In this document: positions 58,672-64,000 of the stretch, piece by piece
Numbering within the stretch: position 1 is the first letter of the stretch
How the letters are laid out: every line of letters begins with the position of its first letter
NCBI GenBank assembly: GCA_963542675.1
Contig: CAUTXC010000001.1
Location: 53,331 to 117,330 of the forward strand
Reading direction: 5' to 3'
DNA from: Saccharimonas sp963542675
GTDB lineage: Bacteria; Patescibacteriota; Saccharimonadia; Saccharimonadales; Saccharimonadaceae
DNA length: 64,000 nucleotides
Translations under genes and position numbers: made by a program
Notes under the pieces: generated by a model
What the model saw: only the letters and a program-made list of their open reading frames with translations
What the model was told of the DNA's origin: nothing
The model's database searches: none

Positions 58672-58680
58672 ATTATAGCA
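58672..58680 (-). promoter_or_regulatory. Extended -10 promoter of the prgI-virB4-hydrolase operon
   Basis: TGCTATAAT on the minus strand, ending 13 nt before the prgI ATG at 58658. It implies that the seven genes from prgI to 47596 can be transcribed separately from the VirB6 gene. Confidence 0.65.
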
Positions 58681-58709
58681 TGAGGGGGATGGGGAGGATA
58701 TAGATAAGA

Positions 58710-61700
58710 TTATCTTCTAAAGCTACGATTTGGTCGATTACCTCGTACTTTGAAAGGTTGTTGCAACTGTTGATTAATTCGGTTTTGTTCTGCTCGTGCG
58801 AGCCCATCTATAATGCCATCAGATACAGCCTGAGCGGTTTTTCTTGCGTTTGCAGCAGCTTCTTCTTCTCTGGCTTTAGCTTCCTCTGCGCTCCGCTTTG
58901 CGTCTTGTCTTGCTTTATCTGCCTCAGCTGCAGCCAATGCATCCTGCGACTGCTGATATGCATGAAGGGCTCCAGACGAACCGCCCAGTTTCTGCTTAGC
59001 TTCGGCAGTAACCCTGTGGCCTTCAGGACCACTTAGATAGCTGCTAACATCCTGTTGAAAGCCAGCGAAGTCTGAATGGCTCCAGCCGCCACCATCTTGA
59101 GAAACGATACTATTAATAACCGAGCCAAGCTTAGGATCTGAGAGAACAACGTCTGGTTTGTAAGAGCTAACACCACTACCTTTACCCGCTCGCGTCAAAA
59201 TTGATTCTGTCAGGAATTGTGCACCATCCTCAACTTTACCTTCAGTGTAGCCACCAAGTGCACTTGTGCCAACCATCTTGCCCCAGCCATTCTCTAGAAG
59301 AGCGCTTCCAGATTCCTTCATAACCATTTTACGTTCTTTTTCGGAGAATTGGCTGGCTATACCAGGGGTTACCCGTATAAGATCAGCTACTTCTGGAGCA
59401 TCCATAGTCGGTATAAGTTTTCGTTGTGCTGCGACCACTTGCTTAGCAGTCATTGTTGACCCATCAAAATTTTTACCTGTCATAAGCATGGTCTTGAGTT
59501 GTGATCGATCGTAACGCTTTTGGTATGCCATGATACGCGAAATATCTTCTTCGTATTCTTTCTCCTCTAGCTCACCTGCAAGGGTTTCTCGTTCCTCAGC
59601 ATTACCTTTACCACCAAGTGTATCAAATAGGTTTGCATGTAATCCTGTAGCTTTAGCATAATCCTTGGATTGTCGAAGTTTTTTCTGTCGTTTTCGTCGT
59701 TCGTTGGCACGGGCTATACCATAGCCAAGCTTTGTCTCTTGTGCGCCATCGAAGAGACTTCTCTTGGCACCAGATTTTGCCATAGCATTAAATGTACCTG
59801 CTGCCCCTTTGGCAAAGGCACCGATTGTACCAGTGGCTGCCATCGCGCCTTGCAACAGTATTGTCGAGCTAAGCATAGGTAATGTGCTGGCACCAATTGC
59901 AACAAACTGTGATACTGGATCGCCAAGCGTTGAAAATACATGTGCAGCGACTTTTGATAGGCCAAACACAACAGCAATCATTGGATACACTACAAGCAAA
60001 CCAAGGAACATATCCCACCACTTCTTGAAGAACTTTTCAGTGTTCGGTAATAATAAGGAAACAAACGCAAGTGGTGCAACGAGTGCTAGGATGACAATAA
60101 ACGCGTTGCGACCGATAAGGATTAAGAAAGTAATAAGCAATCCAATAACAGCACCTACCAAGAGAATAATAAGAAGAGAAAATTCTGCGAGAGAGGCTAA
60201 ACCTGCAACAGCCGCGACTGTGCCAATTGTGATACCTGCATTTACAACAGTTCCAAAAAAGTCAGATACACCAGGTGAATATTGTTTTGAGCCTCCAAGC
60301 GTGTTTATCAAACCATATAGTGAACCACCAAGGATATTCGATAAATCAACCATTACCTGACTAACGTAGAGAGATATATTGATCAAAATAGTAACCATGA
60401 TAAGCTTGGGTAGCATGCTTTTGACGCCATAGTTAGATAGCCCAAGCCCCGTCATTTGCGAGTAGATAATAAAGAGAAAGGCAAAAACCAGAAGAATATT
60501 AGCAATGTTACGGAAGGAAGTCCAAACACTGGTGGCACCTGGGGTCTTTAATAGTTCTGGTTTGACAAATAGGAAGTTATTAATAATGCCATATAAGGCG
60601 TCGGTGAGCTTACCCATAAAGTTGACCGCAGGACAGACAATCCAACCAATAGCACCAACACTTTCGGGACAGGTAGAAGTACCTTCGTCTTGAGTGGGAG
60701 CATTGTTACTACAACTAACAGAATCTGGGTTTTCCTGACAATAGTTAGCATCAGGTTTTTCAGACCCTGCGGCAGCAGAACCATCTTTTTTATCCTTGTT
60801 GTTTTGATTGCTTTTCCTATAAGATTCATTATAATTTTTAATAAATTTAGATGCAGCATCGCCCCATTTAATCATAGCTTGAGCAATGCCAGCACAGGTC
60901 ATTTTTACACCAGAGTTGCTACCATCGCTATAGGGATACATCTCAGTGTCTTTATCCTTTGATCCAGCAAATGTGTGGGTAGACACATTACCACTCTCAA
61001 GATCAACCACCTTAACACCAGTAAGAACATTACTACTACCGGCTTTTGCACTATCGCTAATACTATAGCCGCATCCATCAGTAAGAGCAGCATAGAGCAT
61101 CGCATATGAACCAGCTTCATTGCCCATTGCAGTGATCATGTCTACGACTTTTCCTTTAGATTCTTTGTAGTGTGTGTTAGTAATGAAAGTTTTAAGCTTT
61201 TCTATACCCTCATCGCTAAAATTTTTATGAAAAATTTTACTACCACTTTCGCAGTCTTGGTCGTATGAACGTTTTGGTGTCCCCATAGAACATAGCATCT
61301 TCAGTGGCGTTGTCTTCCAAAGCTTCGCAGCTCTCTTGACAACTGCATTACATTTGGCAAAGCCATTTTCGCTGTCTGGTATAGCCTTATCAAGCCAAGT
61401 AGGCGCTGTTGTTGCACCACCAAAAGCATCACCAAGAGTATAAGAAGTGCCTTTTACCCACCAATCACCTGACTTTGCATCTTTGTCGCTTATTACGCCA
61501 ACATCACGGATACTTGGAAATTTAGTACTTTCAGCCCTTTGAGTGACGGGGTCTCCTGTAGAACTTAAATCATTAGAGTGCTTATGCACGCAAGATTTCA
61601 ACGAATTAAAGTAATAATACGACGCTGCTCGATCTCTTAGTGTCCACTTCATCACTGGCGCGTCTGATTCAGCAGAGACAGGAGCGCTAAGAGTAAACGT

Positions 61701-61763
61701 GTTGATAGCGACAGCAAGAACTAGTACAAGTGCAAAAATCTTTCGAAACTTTGTAGATAGCAT
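58710..61763 (-). CDS. VirB6/TrbL-like polytopic membrane protein
   Basis: A 1017-residue protein with a signal peptide (about 1-31). The extracytoplasmic region (about 32-385) contains many Cys (such as SCVHKHSND and CGYSISD) and may be disulfide-bonded. Six to eight membrane helices lie between about 415 and 650, with GLGLSNYGVKSMLPKLI and FFKKWWDMFLGLLVVYPMIAV as in VirB6/TrbL channel proteins. The C-terminal cytoplasmic region of about 340 residues is charged and partly coiled-coil (KARQ/EEAKAREEEAA). It is probably the channel component of the secretion system. No Shine-Dalgarno sequence is seen; a weak TGATTAAAT lies 10 nt before the ATG. Confidence 0.82.
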   Translation of the reverse strand: MLSTKFRKIFALVLVLAVAINTFTLSAPVSAESDAPVMKWTLRDRAASYYYFNSLKSCVHKHSNDLSSTGDPVTQRAESTKFPSIRDVGVISDKDAKSGDWWVKGTSYTLGDAFGGATTAPTWLDKAIPDSENGFAKCNAVVKRAAKLWKTTPLKMLCSMGTPKRSYDQDCESGSKIFHKNFSDEGIEKLKTFITNTHYKESKGKVVDMITAMGNEAGSYAMLYAALTDGCGYSISDSAKAGSSNVLTGVKVVDLESGNVSTHTFAGSKDKDTEMYPYSDGSNSGVKMTCAGIAQAMIKWGDAASKFIKNYNESYRKSNQNNKDKKDGSAAAGSEKPDANYCQENPDSVSCSNNAPTQDEGTSTCPESVGAIGWIVCPAVNFMGKLTDALYGIINNFLFVKPELLKTPGATSVWTSFRNIANILLVFAFLFIIYSQMTGLGLSNYGVKSMLPKLIMVTILINISLYVSQVMVDLSNILGGSLYGLINTLGGSKQYSPGVSDFFGTVVNAGITIGTVAAVAGLASLAEFSLLIILLVGAVIGLLITFLILIGRNAFIVILALVAPLAFVSLLLPNTEKFFKKWWDMFLGLLVVYPMIAVVFGLSKVAAHVFSTLGDPVSQFVAIGASTLPMLSSTILLQGAMAATGTIGAFAKGAAGTFNAMAKSGAKRSLFDGAQETKLGYGIARANERRKRQKKLRQSKDYAKATGLHANLFDTLGGKGNAEERETLAGELEEKEYEEDISRIMAYQKRYDRSQLKTMLMTGKNFDGSTMTAKQVVAAQRKLIPTMDAPEVADLIRVTPGIASQFSEKERKMVMKESGSALLENGWGKMVGTSALGGYTEGKVEDGAQFLTESILTRAGKGSGVSSYKPDVVLSDPKLGSVINSIVSQDGGGWSHSDFAGFQQDVSSYLSGPEGHRVTAEAKQKLGGSSGALHAYQQSQDALAAAEADKARQDAKRSAEEAKAREEEAAANARKTAQAVSDGIIDGLARAEQNRINQQLQQPFKVRGNRPNRSFRR

Positions 61764-61875
61764 ATACGTATCTATTTAATCACATATGAGGTAAGAATAA
61801 AATACAAGCAAAGGGGTTTTCGAGTATTAAAAGTACAAAACCTATTTGCTAATAGAAAATTATATCATTATGTTA

Positions 61876-61881
61876 TATAAT
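61876..61881 (+). promoter_or_regulatory. -10 box of the small membrane protein gene
   Basis: TATAAT in an AT-rich gap. A transcript from here would have a leader of about 70 nt containing a hairpin (ATTTGT/ACAAAT at 61894-61913) and a short reading frame. Confidence 0.5.
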
Positions 61882-61913
61882 AGCAGTTAGCACATTTGTT
61901 TGAGGGGACAAAT

Positions 61914-61943
61914 ATGCTATCCGCCATCTTCTCCGCTCACTGA
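61914..61943 (+). CDS. Possible 9-residue leader peptide
   Basis: ATG at 61914 opens a frame encoding MLSAIFSAH, ending TGA at 61941. It has its own ribosome site, GAGGGG, 6 nt upstream, lying in the loop of the ATTTGT/ACAAAT hairpin. Its stop codon is one base from the GGGAGG site of the downstream membrane protein gene, so translation of the two could be linked. This is inferred from layout only. Confidence 0.4.
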   Translation: MLSAIFSAH

Positions 61944-61958
61944 AGGGAGGTGAGAAGA

Positions 61959-62405
61959 ATGAGTGGGTTAATCATTGCCGCTATATGTGGCAGTGTGTTT
62001 CTTTTCGGGCTGATGATAGCCCGAGATAAACGACAACTTATTATTGTTGTTGCTATATTGATCGTCTTTTTGGCGGTCTGGGCCATTCTTTGGAGTGGTC
62101 ATTTTGCTAAAGAGACTTATCCAAGTCTCTTTGGTACGACTTACCTAGCCCTGGTGGGGCTAGGTATCAATAGCTGGCGATTTGCGTCAGCTGGGGGTCT
62201 GCAGAAGCCCTTCGTTTATATTCGAAGCGCCCTTCTGTTGTCAACATGCTACTTTATCGTGGCATGTATACTGGCAGTTGGCCTTGATTGGCCTGCTGTT
62301 TTCATCGCTCTCCCCTTTGCTATCGCTTTTGCGATATACAAAGAGGTAGAGATCCGCCAGGCCCGTCGGGCCCGTGAGGAGGAGGAAGAAAATGCGGGGC
62401 TTTAA
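61959..62405 (+). CDS. Small unrecognised membrane protein
   Basis: I do not recognise this 148-residue protein. It has four or five hydrophobic segments (about 4-20, 27-47, 58-75, 88-110 and 112-128) and a charged, Arg/Glu-rich C-terminal tail (RQARRAREEEEE). The ATG at 61959 is fixed by GGGAGG 8 nt upstream. It is the only plus-strand gene inside the minus-strand secretion locus, is preceded by a possible leader peptide, and is closed by a clear terminator, so it is an independent unit. A channel-associated or immunity-like role is conceivable, but nothing in the sequence demonstrates it. Confidence 0.75.
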   Translation: MSGLIIAAICGSVFLFGLMIARDKRQLIIVVAILIVFLAVWAILWSGHFAKETYPSLFGTTYLALVGLGINSWRFASAGGLQKPFVYIRSALLLSTCYFIVACILAVGLDWPAVFIALPFAIAFAIYKEVEIRQARRAREEEEENAGL

Positions 62406-62426
62406 GCCCTGCGCCCTCCCCCTATG

Positions 62427-62459
62427 CCGCCCATCCCTCCTCTGGGCGGTCTTTTCTTT
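62427..62459 (+). terminator. Intrinsic terminator
   Basis: A 7-bp GC-rich stem (CCGCCCA with TGGGCGG), a 9-nt loop and a T-rich tail, 21 bp after the stop of the small membrane protein gene. Confidence 0.85.
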
Positions 62460-62494
62460 GCGCTATAGTTGGTTCAATCAGAAATAAAAACAAT

Positions 62495-62531
62495 ATAAGA
62501 GAGAAGGCGGCTTCTTAACCTTCTCTCTTAT
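62495..62531 (-). terminator. Intrinsic terminator of the gene at 62553
   Basis: A perfect 13-bp stem (62495-62507 with 62519-62531) and an 11-nt loop, followed on the minus strand by ATTGTTTTT. Confidence 0.8.
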
Positions 62532-62552
62532 CTTAATAACCCTCGATACTAA

Positions 62553-63794
62553 CTACCGTATGGTAACATGTGTAGAAACATAGCGAACACCAGTTGTTCC
62601 ATTTGGTGTTGTCGTGTTCTCCGAAACGAAATACACTCTGTAGCGTGGGCTCTGGGGAGACGGTTGGACAACAAAAGCAACTTCACCATGTGGTGCAATA
62701 TGCTCTGTGTTTGTCCCATCGGCATCACTTTGGCGTTCTGGAAGGGTATATGTCCTACCTCCATCTGCGGAATTACGCCCAACAGTATATGAGTGAGAAG
62801 TGTTTCGCACTTGACGTGTTAGATTAGTAGGATCGATAGCCGGGTCTTCTGCCGATGCGCTAACTAGGTCATCATTTCTTACCCATCGATCGAGAGTTTG
62901 CAGTAGCTCATTCTTTCGGTTGTGTGGATACTGAAGGTTATTGACCTTTTCTGTAACATTCGGGTCATTATTACCAGGCATCCTATCAAATGCCAAAATA
63001 GCCGCGGCTGCTGCTTTGGCTTGTTTTAGAGCATTCTCACCATTATCCTTTGCGCTCGCAATGATATTGTATGCTACGAAGTGGTGGATGCCGGATGCAG
63101 TAAGGGCGTCTTGAGCTGTATACTCACTCGCCTGCCTGGATGGTGGCAACTTCGCAACGCGCTTGAGGTCTGCAATAGATACGATTGGGAGCCCATCACT
63201 ATCAACCTGGCCAGCCTCTTGTGGCATTGATGGAAAGTATTCTGGTACTTTCTCAATAGCTTTATCTGTGTAAGTTTCAAGTAACACTTGAGCAAGGCAA
63301 TCCTTGACGTCTTGCTCGGGGCTACCAATGATGGTCTCAGGGCTGCCGCTTAATAAATTCTGACAAGCTTGCTGATTCTCCGGAGAAAGGGATCGCCAGG
63401 TATCGGTTGTTTGTATTTTCTCGAGCGGTGGTTGATATGGCTCAGCCGTTTGGGTTACTTCGTGAGTAGGATTTTGATTTACTTCGTTTTCTGCGATATT
63501 TTCCAGCTCAGCAGCTTTTTGCTCTTGTTGACGTTTTTTTGCCTGGTATGCAGCATATCCACCAACTCCTAGAATTGCAGCCCCAATAGCGCCAAGGCCT
63601 AACAGGTCTCTTCTAGTGGTCTTTATATCCTTAAGTTTGCCTAAGATCGAAAATTTTCCATTGTTATGGTCTGGTGAAGGCTGGTCTTGTGACTCCTTTG
63701 GAAGAACAGCAACATCGGGGCTCTGTGGAGTTTGTGGGTGCTCCCATTCTGTATTTGGTGTTTGTGTTGGTGGTTGATCATACGTTTGTGTCAT
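62553..63794 (-). CDS. Unrecognised single-pass membrane protein
   Basis: I do not recognise this 413-residue protein. The N-terminal 60 residues are Pro/Gln-rich and probably cytoplasmic. One membrane helix follows (about 65-85, LLGLGAIGAAILGVGGYAAY), then a Gln/Glu-rich linker and an extracytoplasmic region of about 300 residues. That region contains helical stretches and a beta-rich C-terminal domain of about 100 residues (SYTVGRNSADGG to STHVTIR). The start at 63794 has GGGGAGG 10 nt upstream; a TTG at 63803 is too close to that site. Its position beside the VirB6 gene suggests an accessory part of the secretion apparatus. It has its own promoter and terminator. Confidence 0.72.
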   Translation of the reverse strand: MTQTYDQPPTQTPNTEWEHPQTPQSPDVAVLPKESQDQPSPDHNNGKFSILGKLKDIKTTRRDLLGLGAIGAAILGVGGYAAYQAKKRQQEQKAAELENIAENEVNQNPTHEVTQTAEPYQPPLEKIQTTDTWRSLSPENQQACQNLLSGSPETIIGSPEQDVKDCLAQVLLETYTDKAIEKVPEYFPSMPQEAGQVDSDGLPIVSIADLKRVAKLPPSRQASEYTAQDALTASGIHHFVAYNIIASAKDNGENALKQAKAAAAAILAFDRMPGNNDPNVTEKVNNLQYPHNRKNELLQTLDRWVRNDDLVSASAEDPAIDPTNLTRQVRNTSHSYTVGRNSADGGRTYTLPERQSDADGTNTEHIAPHGEVAFVVQPSPQSPRYRVYFVSENTTTPNGTTGVRYVSTHVTIR

Positions 63795-63838
63795 AAGCTT
63801 CAATCCTCCCCAATACAGGATTAGTGGTTATGTGTGCT

Positions 63839-63844
63839 ATTATA
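63839..63844 (-). promoter_or_regulatory. -10 box upstream of the gene at 63794
   Basis: TATAAT on the minus strand, ending 44 nt before the ATG at 63794, leaving a leader of about 40 nt with a strong ribosome site. Nothing further is recognised from 63845 to the window end. Confidence 0.5.
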
Positions 63845-64000
63845 CGCGCACTTGCGTCTCATGCTACCATTGTTTGCGCGGCAGGTCAAATATTTTTTGG
63901 CCTCTGTTGAAGAAAATAGATAGCGAGCATAGACAGAGGTTACTATAGAAATATATTCGAACGATATTTTTTGGTAAAAAATAAGAGATGTTTTATACAT

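Noticed and set aside
61959..62405. The small membrane protein as a holin
   Set aside because: Four or five hydrophobic segments and a charged tail are not enough, and nothing else suggests a phage lysis cassette.
47596..63794. An integrated conjugative element with attachment sites
   Set aside because: No integrase, relaxase, tRNA-end repeat or flanking direct repeat is visible in the window.
1..64000. UGA recoded as glycine, as in some CPR lineages
   Set aside because: TGA ends many genes (for example sucC, sucD, recF), and conserved domains contain no in-frame TGA.

Overview
The window looks like a chromosomal segment around the replication origin of a Candidatus Saccharibacteria (TM7)-type bacterium of the CPR/Patescibacteria. 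This is inferred, not proven. Supporting signs are the rpmH/rnpA/yidC/khpB - dnaA/dnaN/recF block, a PrgI/VirB4/VirB6 secretion locus next to peptidoglycan hydrolases, a large glycan locus, roughly balanced base composition, and many leaderless transcription starts. TGA acts as a normal stop codon in many genes, which argues against the UGA-recoding CPR lineages (Gracilibacteria, Absconditabacteria).

Layout. 0-6.2 kb: a NodB polysaccharide deacetylase cut by the window edge, an HD-like/DUF1152 protein, an EEP-family phosphoesterase, tRNA-Asn(GTT) and a membrane-anchored serine hydrolase of the beta-lactamase fold. 6.2-41 kb: a surface-glycan locus on both strands. It holds a LexA-like regulator coupled to a WaaL/Wzy-type protein, an initiating sugar-phosphate transferase, glmS, galE, rmlB/C/D/A with a Nudix hydrolase, a second rmlD, a Wzx-type flippase, a Wzm/Wzt ABC exporter, about ten glycosyltransferases, GtrA/GtrB, a DUF2304 partner, a DUF2142 membrane protein and a sugar-isomerase-like cupin. 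Set within it are a secreted ChW-repeat protein and a succinyl-CoA ligase pair (sucCD).

41.2-47.6 kb: the origin region. khpB, yidC, rnpA and rpmH are on the minus strand; dnaA, dnaN and recF are on the plus strand. DnaA-box clusters lie on both sides of dnaA. 47.6-63.8 kb: a mostly minus-strand type IV secretion-like locus. It encodes a VirB6/TrbL protein, PrgI with a long disordered tail, a split VirB4 (TraC-like domain plus ATPase), a 1030-residue membrane protein ending in an M15 D,D-carboxypeptidase domain, a three-module muralytic protein, a PEGA protein and several unknowns.

Regulation. Many first genes of transcription units have a TANNNT -10 box, often with an upstream TGN, ending only 6-10 nt before the start codon, so their mRNAs should be leaderless or nearly so. 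Downstream operon genes instead use Shine-Dalgarno sequences or ATGA/TAATG overlaps.

The best candidate for an undescribed system is the 47.6-63.8 kb locus: a reduced type IV secretion apparatus co-transcribed with wall-cutting enzymes. In an epibiotic bacterium this could be a wall-penetrating device or a DNA/protein transfer channel aimed at the host.
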